A DNA stretch of 64,000 bases from Talinum fruticosum (Eukaryota; Streptophyta; Magnoliopsida; Caryophyllales; Talinaceae). Shown in pieces: positions 11,990-32,513 of this stretch. Location: contig JAITYX010000042.1 of assembly GCA_021018815.1 (NCBI GenBank), positions 4,888,001 through 4,952,000 of the forward strand. The letters are read 5' to 3'. The notes below the pieces were generated by a model. That model was not told where the DNA came from. It ran no database searches and was given only the letters and a program-made list of their open reading frames with translations. Every line of letters begins with the position of its first letter. The first letter of the stretch is position 1. The position numbers and the translations under genes were made by a program.

Positions 11990-14043
11990 ATTCTTATCGT
12001 AAAAAAATCTATTTGGGTCTGAAAAATCTTACATATATCATAATTAATATTATATATATTATGGTAATTTAATTACAAAACTAGGAATTATTATGCTTTT
12101 ATTCACGAGGCTAACAGTAGTCCAACAGTGTCTGATTATTTTGTGATCTAACAATTCGTTATTAATATTGGTGTGGGCAGTTTTGATTTGATTGACCATA
12201 AGACTCTTTGGGCCAAGGCTTGGGACAGCCGAATTATTCTGTCCCAGCAATACATGCATCAAACCTATGGGATCTGTTCAAAATTATACGAAAAAGAAAT
12301 TTATTTATGTTTACGTTCGTTTATGTTTTTTATGTTTGTTTATGTTCGTTTGTTTCTTATTTTAACACTCATTTCTGTTTGTATATGTTTTTTTATGTTC
12401 GTTTTGTTCGTTTTGTTTGTTTTTGTTTGTTTCTTCTCTTTAATATTCTTGTGTTCTTTTATGTCCGTTCATGTTCGTTTCTATTTATGTTTATTTTTAT
12501 GTGCGTTTTGTATGTAACTTCAAACAAGCCCTTAGTCTTATGTCTTTCTTGCAGCTATCAAGCAGCCCATCTCTAGCCTACCACTAAACAAGTTGAAATC
12601 GAGAAATGTAGATAGTACAACATATTTGATAAATTCGGTTTAAATATTATGAACTTTGGTTACTTCCATAGCATCCCAACTTTGACGCTAATATTTTTTA
12701 ATATTTAATAAAGTAATATTATTTGGTCCCGATTTTACAGCAATAATTATTAATTTATTTTAAGTACGTATATAAAAAAACATCAGTATTAAAATTAGAA
12801 ACGTTATGAAAATGACTCAATGTTGAAATATTACGAGCAATGTGGCTCAAATTAGTCCACTACCCAATTTACAATAATACAGTCTAATTTCGACACAGAT
12901 ATACTTATCACAATGGTATACTTGATTTAATTTTAATTTTATTTTTGGTGGTTATCAAGATCAAACCATAAAATAATCCATTCAGGAGTCTCATCACTGA
13001 CACTCACCAGGATATTGTGTTGTACCAACTAGCAGGACTTGAAAAAGTGATGATGATTGATGAGGTTGGAGGATATTCTCCAGTGAAATTCAAACCCCAA
13101 TACTTTAATTAATGAATAATTGCCCTTTTGTTGAGAAGATTGACTAGAATCTAGACAACATTAGATCATACTGGATATGCTTATAAAAGTCTAAGTATAT
13201 AACCAATTTCGAATCTGTCCCAGCCTTTAAATATTGAATAACAACTATCTCTTTCCTTCTTTAGAAAGATCAAAATTGTGTTTATTTTTGTTTGTTATTT
13301 TGGGATGATCAATGGTGTTAGATGATTCTAGAAAATATATTCGGAATACTTTGTTCACAGAGTCTACACCAGATCAATTGATCTACATTCTAAAGAGAAA
13401 AACCCCGGATCTGTGGATCTCTTCCCCGGGCTGTACAATTGGAAAACAATGGCTCGTATAGGAAGACAAACTTTGAGCCTGTATCAAGTCGGATTTCATG
13501 AAGTAAAGATTTTATTTGAAGTGTGGAAATTCTTACATTGCAGATGTGGGGTAATACATTGATGAATTTATTCCTCTATTACAATGCAGCCATGAGGCAA
13601 ATACAAGTAAGAGTCACATGCTTCTGGAGTTCCCAGATCTGAAGGAATGATGACTGCTGGAAGTATGAAACCAGCTGTGACATTGACATATATACCAACC
13701 CCACCTCCAGAAAAAGGAAAAGACAATGAACTTGACATCTTCTTATACTTGACAAAAGAGAAAAAACTGAAGATGGTACACAACAACTTCATGAACTATG
13801 ACCAACAATTATGACTTTCACCGACACTTGGAGCCACATAAATTACACATCTTGAGAACCCTCACTATCAAATCAAAAACCTGTAACTTTCACAACAAAA
13901 TCAACAAATCAATTGAACTTAAATTGCCGCCAGGATCATGATCATGAGCATATCCTATGGTTTGAGTTTGTATAATTCATCAGTAAGATAGATAGATTCA
14001 CAAATGACATATGTGGGGTTTGAGAATCAATGTGGTACCAAAA
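11990..14043. other. Intergenic DNA between convergent FNR and GMD genes
   Basis: No gene is supported. From about 12,290 to 12,520 the plus strand is a degenerate array of words such as TATGTTCGTTT and TGTTTGTT. Translated, it gives aromatic-rich nonsense frames. The last 200-400 bases before 14,044 should include the GMD 3' untranslated region, because GMD reads toward the FNR gene. Confidence 0.4.
12290..12520 (+). repeat. Degenerate ATGTTCGTTT direct-repeat array
   Basis: Variants of TTTATGTTCGTTTGTT recur many times with point differences and small shifts. Such arrays occur inside several plant transposon families, but I cannot name one here. Confidence 0.55.
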
Positions 14044-15605
14044 TCATGGCTGTTGTTGAGCATCCATGTAGCCAGCATCAACCAAGACCTTCTCCCTTTT
14101 AGCCAGCTCAATGTCGTCATCGACCATCATCTTCACCAGCTGCTCGAACCCCACCTTGGGCTTCCATCCGAGCACCTTCTTTGCCTTGCTAGCATCGCCC
14201 TTCAGGTTGTCCACCTCAGCCGGCCTGAAGTACCTCTTGTCGATCACTACATGGTCCTTCCAGTTCAAGCCCACGTACCCAAATGCCGCCTCCAAGAACT
14301 CCTGCACGGTGTGGGACTCCTCGGTGGCCACCACGTAGTCATCGGGTTTCTCTTGCTGGAGCATCATCCACATTGCCTCCACATAGTCCCCGGCAAATCC
14401 CCAGTCCCGGGATGCTTGCAAGTTACCCAGGAAAAGCTTGTTCTGCAGGCCGACCTTGATCCTCCCAACTGCCCTTGTGATCTTTCGGGTCACAAAGTTC
14501 TCCCCCTTCGAGGGGACTCGTGGTTGAACAGAATGCCATTGCAAGCAAATAAACCTGTGGAAGAATTTAGAAGTTCATGTAAAAATTCCTTGGACACTTA
14601 AACAGTAGAACCTTTGCAATTATTCTATGCCAATCCAATTGTTTTCTCTCTCCAATTATTTGAAGATCCAAATCAAATTGAATAAAGAATTCGACCCGGA
14701 AAATACTGAATCAGGAGAAGTTCCATAATGATGAGAAGCGGATCAACAACATTCACTTCAAATAATTGGGGAGAGAAAACACCTTAAACGGGCAGATCCC
14801 TCGACAAATCGCCAATCAATTTCGACAATCTCAATCAGATTAGGGGAAAACAGAGCTCCATTTTCTAAATGATTCAATCTTTACTTACTTACCGACATTT
14901 TAATTTCCCACCTTATATTCACCAAATTCATCTCCAGTAAAACGACATGCAACCCAGAAAATGAAAAATGCAATCAATTAATCAAATCAACAATAAACAA
15001 ACGAACAATTTACCATAAGCCTCGCGATAATTGACCGTGTACCAATGCGCAGCGCACTTGGCAACAGCATAAGGCGACCTCGGATGAAACGGAGTAGTCT
15101 CCAACTGAGGCGGCGGCGTAGATCCGAACATCTCAGACGAACCCGCCTGGTAATACTTGACATGGGTCCGACCCGTTTCAGCAATGTGCGATCGGAGCGC
15201 CTCGAGGAGGCGGAGGGCGCCGGTGGCGACGACGTCGGCAGTGAAATCGGGGATTTCGAAGGAGACGGCGACGTGGGACTGGGCGGCCAAGTTGTAGACC
15301 TCGTCGGGAGAGATTGTGTCGATCCAACGGCGGAGAGAGGAGGCGTCGGTGAGGTCCGCGTAGTGGAGCTTCATCATGGCTTTGTTGGCATTGTGGGGAT
15401 CGATGTAGATGTGGTTGATTCTCTGGGTATTGAAGTTCGAAGATCGGCGGATTAGGCCGTGAACTTCGTAGCCCTTGTTCAGGAGGAATTCCGTCAAGTA
15501 GGAGCCGTCTTGCCCGGTGATTCCGGTAATCAGCGCCACCTTCTTCGCCGCCGCAGCTCCACCGTTCGCGGCCGCGGTGCCATTCGAGTTCTCAGCCGTC
15601 GACAT
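14044..15605 (-). CDS. GMD: GDP-mannose 4,6-dehydratase
   Basis: This enzyme converts GDP-mannose to GDP-4-keto-6-deoxymannose, the first step of GDP-L-fucose synthesis for cell-wall and glycoprotein fucosylation. Two exons, 15605-15014 and 14554-14044, give about 367 residues, the usual plant length. The start at 15605 (MSTAENSNG) is preferred over in-frame upstream codons because it leads directly into the family's N-terminus. The Rossmann motif GITGQDGSY is at about residues 28-36, GSSEMFG at about 155-161, and the catalytic YxxxK (SPYAVAKC) has Y179 and K183. The C-terminal part has [18 protein letters not shown]. In exon 2 one base is missing from the G run read from plus-strand C run 14513-14517. 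Restoring it joins the two open frames exactly. The Arabidopsis GMD genes are, as I recall, intronless or nearly so, while this gene has one intron of 459 bases. Confidence 0.94.
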
Positions 15606-15705
15606 TGTGCGGGTGACTCGGAGAGAGCGAGAGAGAGATTGATTTCGGAGAGAGAGAGATATGAAATGGCGGGGCGCTGTGGCTTTGGGGAGAGAAAGAT
15701 CGGTG

Positions 15706-15714
15706 CTTATAAAG
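15706..15714 (-). promoter_or_regulatory. Candidate TATA box of GMD
   Basis: CTTTATAAG lies about 100 bases before the GMD start codon on the minus strand. It is followed by a CT-rich leader of about 80 bases, a normal geometry for a plant core promoter. It has not been tested against transcript data. Confidence 0.45.
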
Positions 15715-18049
15715 GGGTGGGAGGGGGACAAAGAGGAGTGATATGGTGTGGGAGGGTGTACGATGGGGGAAAGGATGGACGGTTAGGGAAAAATCAGTTT
15801 GCTTGAGATGATGGTTGTGATTGTTGGATGGTGTAGATTGGTCTCGAGAATGGGGAGGGGATGTAGGGAATAAAAGCAAGTAATTAGAAATGAAATCAGG
15901 AGAGAGATCCACCGTCACGTTGGACTTAAAGTGTGGGAATGAATTGAAGTTTGCTTGGATTAGTCCCTTAATTTTATGATTAGTGTGATTAATTAATTGA
16001 TTAATTAGCAGAAATGAGTCAAATTGGTAGGAGAGTAAATGAGTGCATGAGGGAGGGCGAAAGTATTGGATACTCAAAGGGATTGCCAAAGTATATGATA
16101 CTCAAAGGGATCAACCCTTCTAAATTCTCATGCATTGAAAATCAGATGCATGTGGGATAAAAGTTAGGGTTATTAGAATATAATGTGTGAAATGTGTAAA
16201 GTTTAAGTATCTATTTTAAAATAGGTATCGGAAATTTAGATTTGTATTTTGCTTGTATTTATTAGAGTGTCGTTTTGTATCGTAAAATAAGTTATTAAGG
16301 TACTTTTATTAATATATCTTGTGATGTTTGGTTTGATGTAATATAATATAGTCATGATTGTGTGGTTTGTTGTACAAATAAAGTGCTTGGTTGATGAGGT
16401 GGTAACGGTCTCACTTTGGTAAGGAGGAGAATACATGTTTGAGTATTTTAAAACGCATTTATTCGTAAAACTTTTACTTTAAATGTTCAAGGGTAAAAAG
16501 AGATTATTCCCTTGATTTTATTAAAAAAAAAAATAGTTGTTTGTTGTAATATTTTCACTTATCCAAACATGTTAATTAATAAGATTAGCCATATAAAATA
16601 TCAATAAGATGTTAATTTAATAGTCAAGATCGAGGTTTTGAATATAATATAATTATATTCTATTGCTGTTTATGAAAAATAAAATTATATTAATAAGTGA
16701 TGAGTTAGGTCCAAAAAAAAGCCCCTATAAATAAGATAATTGTTGGTAGCTCGCAACTTGGCCAAATAATGGGGGAAATAAAATTGTAGTACAAGGAATT
16801 GAATGGGAATAGGCCAAGGATAACTCCATAGAGCCAAATCACATGACCATCCAAGCTAAAGTGCATTGGTTGCTATTCACAATCATTTTTAACAAAAGCA
16901 ATCTACAAAAAAAAAAAAAAAAACTATTATTATTGTTGACATAAAAAGCCAACTTGTAAATATTTTAATTATATAACAATAATTTATCATATTTTCAAAA
17001 AAGTCACATATATAGGACAATTATTTACCATACAGGAATGAAAAAGCCGAGAGCATTACTTTAGTATAAAAAAAGAGTCAAAATAACATATATAAATAGT
17101 ATAGAACTGCGATTCCTTTTCTACTTTTACCTTTCCTTTTCAAAATTTTCAATAAAAATTAAAAACTCATAGTTGATTTATCTCATAACTCAGAAATACT
17201 CATGAGAAAATTATGAAGTAAATATACAATATATAATAAATACTTAAGGTAGTAATTCAAATGGATTTTCAAACATTGAAATTTTTATGGGTTGTCATTC
17301 ATAAGTAGTAGTTGGATTTATATTCACATCAACTATTCCTTTTGTTTATTTATCTTTCCATACATGTCTTCCAAATAGAAATAAAGCGAGTATATTTATT
17401 CATATCTATTCTCTTTTACCCTTTCCTTGCTCCCTCTTAAACAGTAACAATCATAACATACTTTTGATTTCATAAACTAATCAAAATTTGTCTGACCCAA
17501 TTGTTAAAATTTGGGTGACCTGAAAAAATAAGTTCTAGTCACAAAATTTTATACTAATTTTAAATTCGGACAATCGGTCATGTTTAAATTGAAATTCGAG
17601 TCGCATTTAGGTTCGACAATTCGAGTCCATATTGTTCGAATTTTGTGACTAATTCAGTTCATACATATTTGGACAATTGAACAAGTGAGTTTGGAAATTT
17701 GATCATTCGAGTTTATGTATAATTCAGTCTAAAGTTACCAAATTTTTAATAAAAATTTGGACAATCGATTCGGATATAAAAATTTGTGTCCAAATTCGAT
17801 CACATACATAATTTCAATCCAATTTTGAAAATTTATATCACAAATTTAGACATTTGAATTCAAACATTAGTTGTTTATGCTCGGATCTAAACTTGATTAG
17901 AACATCTGAATTTGTAATTCGAACAAGATTCAAATATAATTTTTATTTTCAAATGCTCGAATTATCGGAGCGCGAACTGAGCTGAATCTGAGTTTTTGCT
18001 AGCTATACCCAAACCAACTACCAAAGTAACTAACTCTAGAGGGAGGCGC

Positions 18050-18052
<3 letters not shown>
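15715..18052. other. Intergenic DNA between divergent GMD and SEC23 genes
   Basis: No gene is supported. The region holds the GMD promoter at its left end, a truncated SINE near 16.4 kb, and from about 17,480 to 18,000 a degenerate repeat field of words such as AATTCGAGTC, GGACAATTG and TTCGAATT. Several AT-rich blocks show no structure I can name. Confidence 0.35.
16375..16445 (+). mobile_element. Truncated SINE related to the 20.9-kb copy
   Basis: GCTTGGTTGATGAGGTGGTA and the following CTCACTTTGGTAAGGAGGAG align with the tRNA-like head of the intact SINE at 20,875. After the B-box position the match is lost, so only the 5' part remains. Confidence 0.5.

Positions 18053-18080
<28 letters not shown>
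18053..18080 (+). repeat. (GA)n microsatellite in the SEC23 leader
   Basis: About 13 GA units lie 190 bases before the SEC23 start codon, inside or next to the probable 5' untranslated region. Confidence 0.85.
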
Positions 18081-18083
<3 letters not shown>

Positions 18084-18142
18084 TCATTCTACATTTTCAT
18101 CCATCTCCAGAGTGATCATTCTACATTTTCATCCATCTCCAT
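18079..18142 (+). repeat. 32-bp perfect tandem duplication in the SEC23 leader
   Basis: AGTGATCATTCTACATTTTC plus the next 10 bases occurs at 18,079 and again at 18,111. A GTGAGAGA-type short repeat (18,160-18,190) and ATC/CATCAT triplets follow, just ahead of the start codon. Confidence 0.85.
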
Positions 18143-18271
18143 TTCCGCTACAGAATGAGTGAGAGAGTGAGAGAGTGAGAGAGTAAGAGAGCGAATTCGA
18201 ACCCTAAATCGGCCAATCCTCCAAATCATCATCATCGTCATCATCATCATCAACCTCGATAATCTTCATCA

Positions 18272-26843
<8,572 letters not shown>

Positions 26844-28528
26844 AAGTGTAGGATTTCAGAAATTTTGTACAATTTTGATGTCTTATTATTGTACAGTAGT
26901 TGCAATTTTTGACGCTCTATAGGTTCCATTGTTTTTGAACTTTTTCCCTCTTAATTTTTCTTGGGGGCATTCTTTTGTCAGTCAGCATAAATTTACGTTT
27001 ATCACTTCCCTGTCAAATAAACCACACTCAACTCTTTATTCTTCATCTGATATTAATTGCAGTTGCCTTTTACTTTCCTTAAATGTCTCTTGTCTTGCCT
27101 ATCTCCATTCTACTCTAATGGCAAAAAGATTATCTATATTGACATTTTGTGATCTCTAATATATCTTTTTGATCGTAAATTTTTAGCATTGTACAATAGT
27201 AAAAATTATAGAATTACGTTATATATTTTTTATAAAAAGGGATAAATCCCCATTACAAACATTGATAAAACTTAAATAGCAATGTCATTTAGACTCCTAG
27301 ATTGGGCACACCTAAACCAAAAACTCCAAATAGGGTTCTCTCTCAGCACCAAAATCGGCGAGCCAATCCGATCCCAAATTGGCCTCCCAATAGCATTGCT
27401 CTACACCTCTAGCTTAGGTCCACTATAAAAACCGTCCATGGCTATTTACAATAGTAAGCCTAATAAATTAAATATAATTTTTAGAATAAATGATGATTCT
27501 TTAATTCTTCCACATTATAAATCAATATATATTTGGATAAATTAATGATCGAACCCTAATCGTAACATTTTATATACACTCGCGAAGATCTACTACTTAT
27601 CATATATCAACAAACGATTAAACAAACGAAAAAATAGTGAAAATTTTGTTACCTAATCTTTCTTGTTTCTAAGATTATATGATCCCGAGAGTATTTCGAA
27701 ATTTATATTAAAAATCAAACTCATATCAAACCAAAGAGATGGTGGCCTCCACTATCATTCAAATCAAAAATAAAAAATAATTCATCGACTAAAAATATAA
27801 ATAAAGGAAAAATATTTCATTAATTTCGCAGACAAATCCTGTCAATTTTCTATCATCAATTGAGCTTGATTGAGTTCGAGCCCTAATTTTAGGTCTTCGG
27901 ATCTCATTGACATACATCTTCTGCTGCTTGAGTACCCTTTCAAGTCCATAAACCATAATTAGGGTTCTTTGTTGGATCACCCGACGAATTCGGCGACTGA
28001 GGTTGGTGAAATTTCCGAAACTACATCATATATATCATTCATTGTGATGCTTTTATGTCTTGATTGTAGGTTATTTCGTCAATTTAGGGTTTTGCTCATC
28101 AATTCTTAATTTTATGAATGAGTTCGTCAAATAAAAATTTTCGGTGGTTTTTCTCATTTACGGTGCTCCCACGTTGCGTACAATTGTTGCAATTGATCAA
28201 TTTAGTGCCTTTCAATATGTTGTAGCAGATGTAATACGGCTTGTTATGCACCCCTAACCCTTTGAATTTGTGCCTGAATTTTCCGTCTTGATTCATTGTT
28301 GTGTATAAAGTCCTTGCAAAATTGTTTGTTTGTTTTTTTAGTCAAAAAATTCTCTTTTTGCGTGTTTGATCACTGAATGGAGGAGTTGAATTGCTGAATA
28401 GGTCTCTGGTTAATTACTTATTTTTGCATTTTGGGTTGAATTCTGTGAAATGACTGAAGTAAACAAATAATCTGCTGAAAATCATGTGCAAACCAAGCAG
28501 GTTCTTGGACAAATTTGCTGTGACTTAA
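26844..28528. other. Intergenic DNA and probable 5' leader of the next gene
   Basis: No coding gene is supported. Around 27,830-28,000 the sequence becomes less AT-rich and has leader-like character. A plausible donor (GAG|GTTGGT near 28,000) and an acceptor (CAAGCAG|GTTCTTGG near 28,500) suggest an intron in the 5' untranslated region of the gene starting at 28,529. This splice is inference. Confidence 0.35.
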
Positions 28529-30215
28529 ATGGGAATGGCTCGGGACCCAGATGCTCATGCTCGTTTGCTTGGATGCCTTGTTCTTTCATTGGTCATCTCT
28601 CTGTCTGTAACAGCAGTCTATGCCAAATCTCGTCGTCCTATTTCTGTAAGCTCTGCATCTCTTTTGAGTTTCTTGTTTGTTCTTCATTTGAGATTGTGGT
28701 GGAAGGGGAAGAAATTGATTGTAATTTACTTTCTAACTTAATTATCCCCATCTCTTTTCATGAATAACAGGATGCTGAAATAAAAATGAGAAAAGACGAG
28801 TGTTATTCAGACATTGAGAAGTATACCTGCTTGAAATTGTCCCCTCTTGATTTCCCTGTTGCTTGACTTGATTATTTAGTCTCCTTGTCGTTGATGGAAA
28901 TGATTTTTGCCTGGAACTATCACAGTGGTCTGTGGGGCTGGGATTGCAAATATCCGATGATTGCTAAGGAGAATTGTGCTTTGAGATGCCTGTCTCCTCA
29001 ATGTTATGAGCTTGTCTATGAAAGCGATCCTGTAAGTGGGATTTTGTTTTAACTTCTCACAAGTTGCTTTTTCTTGTGTCTGTTCTTAAAACTGTCATTT
29101 TCCATGGTGCATTGCTTTTTAGCTGGAAGAGGGAGAGAAGGATCTTATTAGGAGTCAGGAGTACAAGTACTGCATGTACAGGTAATCGGTCCTTCAAACA
29201 CTACAAATCTTCTTATACGCATGACTTGGGTATTTTGTAATACTATAATTATAGCCAGAAGGTTTCTTTGGGATCTAATGGTGTTCACAAAATGAAGTCC
29301 TGATCCTAATGACCTATTATGCATGCAATGGGGTAAGGGGGTTTGAATCTACTGAAGGTCTTAGTGTTGAACCAGTGGGTTGTGTCTCGTTAGTAGAAAC
29401 ATATCCTCTTATGCTATGGGGTTTGATATCACCAGGATTTTGTTTTTTTTTGTTTTTTTGGGGGGTGGATGCAGGAATGTGATATTGCAGTGGGTCATTT
29501 GCTCAAATTCGTATAGATTTGGATTGTCAATGAAGTAACAGGCGTGGGATGATATTGATGTATAAGAATTTGGTGACAGTTGAAGCCAATTGCGTAGTAT
29601 TCTGTTTAGCAAGCCAAAATGTAGCAGCAAATGCACCTTGAGTGGCATTGCGAGGATTAATTCTCTGATGTAGTAATTCCTATATTCAATCTTTAGTTTG
29701 CCACCATATTCTTGTGAGTCGAAGTTGTATTTGCAGTACGTAAATGTATATGTCATGGAAAATATGCATTCATGGTTGAACCATAATTCTCCTTGTGCTA
29801 CTTCATCAAATTATGGAGCCCAGAAAAAATACAGTGATGCTAGCAATGAAATTGAGCACCACATTCAATTAAACTTCTTATTACTGGGCAAGATCTTTGT
29901 ATCTTGTAGTCGCCTAGTTCATTTCTTTTTTCACAACAAGAAAATCTTCGAGCTGATCAAAATTGAAGGGCCGCTGCATTTAGCGCCCTGCTAAATTTCT
30001 TTTATATTGGAGTATTTCCAATTAGATAAAATGAGCAAGGCCATTAAGGATTTAGGGTCATCTGAATCTGGATTTGTATTTTTCTTTCACGTATGTATAA
30101 TTGATTAACTATTTGAGCTATACTCGAAAATTGATTATTCTCCATCAATTGATATTCCTCATGCAGGTTATCTGTGGGAGAGAGTCTTGAGGGAATCAAG
30201 GGTTCTTTTGATTAG
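28529..30215 (+). CDS. Small secreted or membrane-anchored cysteine-containing protein of unknown function
   Basis: Five exons, 28529-28645, 28771-28820, 28926-29031, 29123-29181 and 30167-30215, join in frame to 126 residues with no indel. Residues about 12-32 (LLGCLVLSLVISLSVTAVYA) form a signal peptide or signal anchor. The mature part of about 94 residues has conserved-looking cysteines in CYSDI, WDCKYP, NCALRCLSPQCYELVYE and KYCMYR, likely to form disulfides in the secretory pathway. The arrangement recalls the plant proteins annotated only as DUF4787, but that is from memory and I could not search. Clean exon phases across four small introns make this a real gene. Its role is unknown to me. 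Confidence 0.8.
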
Positions 30216-30819
30216 TTTTTTCGTCAGGATAAAAACAAACCAGTTCTTCCCTGTAGTTTCCAACTTGTTCTGTTACCCGCTGAGGCTGTGCTGCCAAATG
30301 GCAACAATCAGTCGATACTCTCTCTGTTGCTGATATCGTAATCAATGGCTGGAGCTTCTGTCACTAATTTTGTTTTCTGGGTTTAAATTTCTGCACATCG
30401 TAATGTCGGGATGTGCAAGAAATGCACATTTGTTCTTGTTATTGATCCTTTGGAAGGGCTTGACTTGTAAAGGATACTTTGAGGATTGATCCTATGCCCC
30501 GAATGTTGTAATTTTTATGCTACTGAAGTTGGTATTCACAGTCCAACACCCCCCAAAAAAGGAAAATCAACTAGTGGAAACTACAGTTGGATAATTCATT
30601 TGATGGGAAATTTTGTCGTTATAGGATTCTTCCTTATGAATCTATCTTAATTTCATGTCGACGAGCTCCTGAGTTTGCAGTTCCCCTTCAAAACAATTCT
30701 ATCCTTATGGTATCACGAAGATCAAATCATGGCAAAAACTTTTAATGCTTATTCAAGGCACAATAAAGAAACATCATCGATAACTATAAGTGATAGAGTA
30801 CTCGCCTTGTAAGTGGGAG
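30216..30819. other. 3' untranslated and intergenic DNA
   Basis: Probable 3' untranslated region of the small cysteine-containing protein gene followed by AT-rich sequence. Nothing else is recognised. Confidence 0.35.
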
Positions 30820-31273
30820 ACTGAGTGAGTGTTTGGCACTAGATTTTAAAACTGTTTTTAAATTCTAAAACTCGAAGTTAGGCCAAACACTAGTTTTTTA
30901 AAAATTAAAACTATTTTTCAAAAACGATTTTAGAAAAACTCCCGTAAACAAAGAATAGTCATGCTTCGTTTCCAATTTTGGAAAACTCCGTAACAACTCC
31001 CGTAATCTCATTCTCTCTCGTGTCTCTCTTATCTTTTTACATTATTTTAATTTTTCTCTCTCATCTATCTTTATCTCTCTTCTCTCTCTTATTTTATTTT
31101 ATTTCTATCTTATCTCTATCTTTCTAGAAATCTTGGCCAAACAAATTAATTATTTGAAAAACACTTATATAAAATATAGGCCAAGCAGTTCAAATTTTTC
31201 CTCAAAAACAATTTTCAAAAAACGCTTTTAAACAAAAACAAACTTTTAAAAATTATGCCAAACATGCTCTGAG
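30820..31273. mobile_element. hAT-like MITE with GTTTGGC terminal repeats
   Basis: The element starts CTGAGTGAGTGTTTGGCA and ends TGCCAAACATGCTCTGAG, so its ends are inverted copies with a few mismatches. The sub-ends also carry TTAAAA/TTTTAA-rich arms (AAAAACTATTTTTCAAAAAC against CAATTTTCAAAAAACGC). GGCCAAACA motifs recur inside. About 450 bp with no coding capacity fits a non-autonomous DNA transposon. The 'hAT-like' label rests only on the style of the ends. Confidence 0.6.
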
Positions 31274-32513
31274 ATTTATCACTCTCTCACTCATCGCAAG
31301 TGATTTAGCTTCACTCTCTAAAGCCCGATGCATGATGGGACTAGAACTAGCCACAAAAAAAAAAAAAAAAAATATCTCGATTATTGCTATGACACTATTA
31401 AATATAACTATTCATGCCCTAGGCTTAGGGTGAGAAGACCAAATTACATACGTCCAATCTATATCTTCTGAACTCCATTAGCATCATGCATATATGTATG
31501 TCTCACAAACTTTTCTTGTGAGACAATTCATTTGTATATATTACGTTCTTAACAACATATAACTATACTCTTATAGTCTTATGACAACGTCTTATAAAAC
31601 TAATTATATAACATTTCAATGATTAAATGAAACAAACTTTTACTAACATATTTTTGGATGCTCTCTCCCCAACCCAAATCACAAATAAGTTGCCCTCTTT
31701 GCCATCTCTACCAAACTCTACCTACATAACAAGTAATTTCAAATGAATGCTAATGAAGCAATACGTATATGCCAAGGCCCCTCTCACAAATATGTTGTAC
31801 ATTATTGGTTGGACAATTAATCAGTGTTCTCTTTCGTACATTTTCCCTTGATGAAATGAGATGCTGATTTAAAAGATAATAACCTACATCATAATTCACT
31901 TAACTAGGGTTCCCTGTAAATTGTAAGTTACAAAATGATAATTTTTTTCCAAAAGAAATCAAAATTTTGGGACAACTTTTAGCAAGATATATAATACTAG
32001 TTTAGGGAATAGTTGGCTACCGATTTTGATAAGTAATGCTATAATTTATCATGTTCATCATGTAACAAACTTTAGTTATAAAACGAAGATGATATAAACC
32101 GCAATTGACTATAACTATATATATGCATGCGTGACGAGGTAGAGAACCAAAATTTTACATATAAATATGTGTATTAGGCCTATGTGTTAATTAAGGACCT
32201 TAATTTTTAGAATAATGATGTTGTGTATGTAAGCTACACTTTTTTCTCTCTATTTTTAAAGAAAAGTGAACTACTCTTTATACAAATTTCGAGAAACCAA
32301 AGTGAAAAGTACTCTATTGATAGAAATTACATTTGCAAGAGTATTTGGCTCAATTAATAGGCTTAAACTTTTCAGCTTTGCTTCTTCACATTTGGACACT
32401 CAATCATCAAGAAAACCCTAATTAATTAAGAAAACCTTTGGCTAGCTCAAACATAGTTAATGACTAACATTAGAAATATTGTATCACTATTAGCTAATGA
32501 CACGATCATTAAC
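31274..32513. other. Intergenic DNA, nothing recognised
   Basis: AT-rich sequence 3' of the bHLH gene with one A run near 31,355. I see no gene, repeat family or RNA gene. Confidence 0.3.

Noticed and set aside
12173..12576. Two overlapping aromatic-rich open frames of 114 and 122 codons
   Set aside because: They come from the degenerate ATGTTCGTTT array, show no domain and overlap in two frames.
14011..14601. 196-codon plus-strand open frame
   Set aside because: It is the antisense shadow of GMD exon 2.
15045..15806. Plus-strand open frames of 136 and 115 codons
   Set aside because: Antisense to GMD exon 1 and its leader, created by high GC content.
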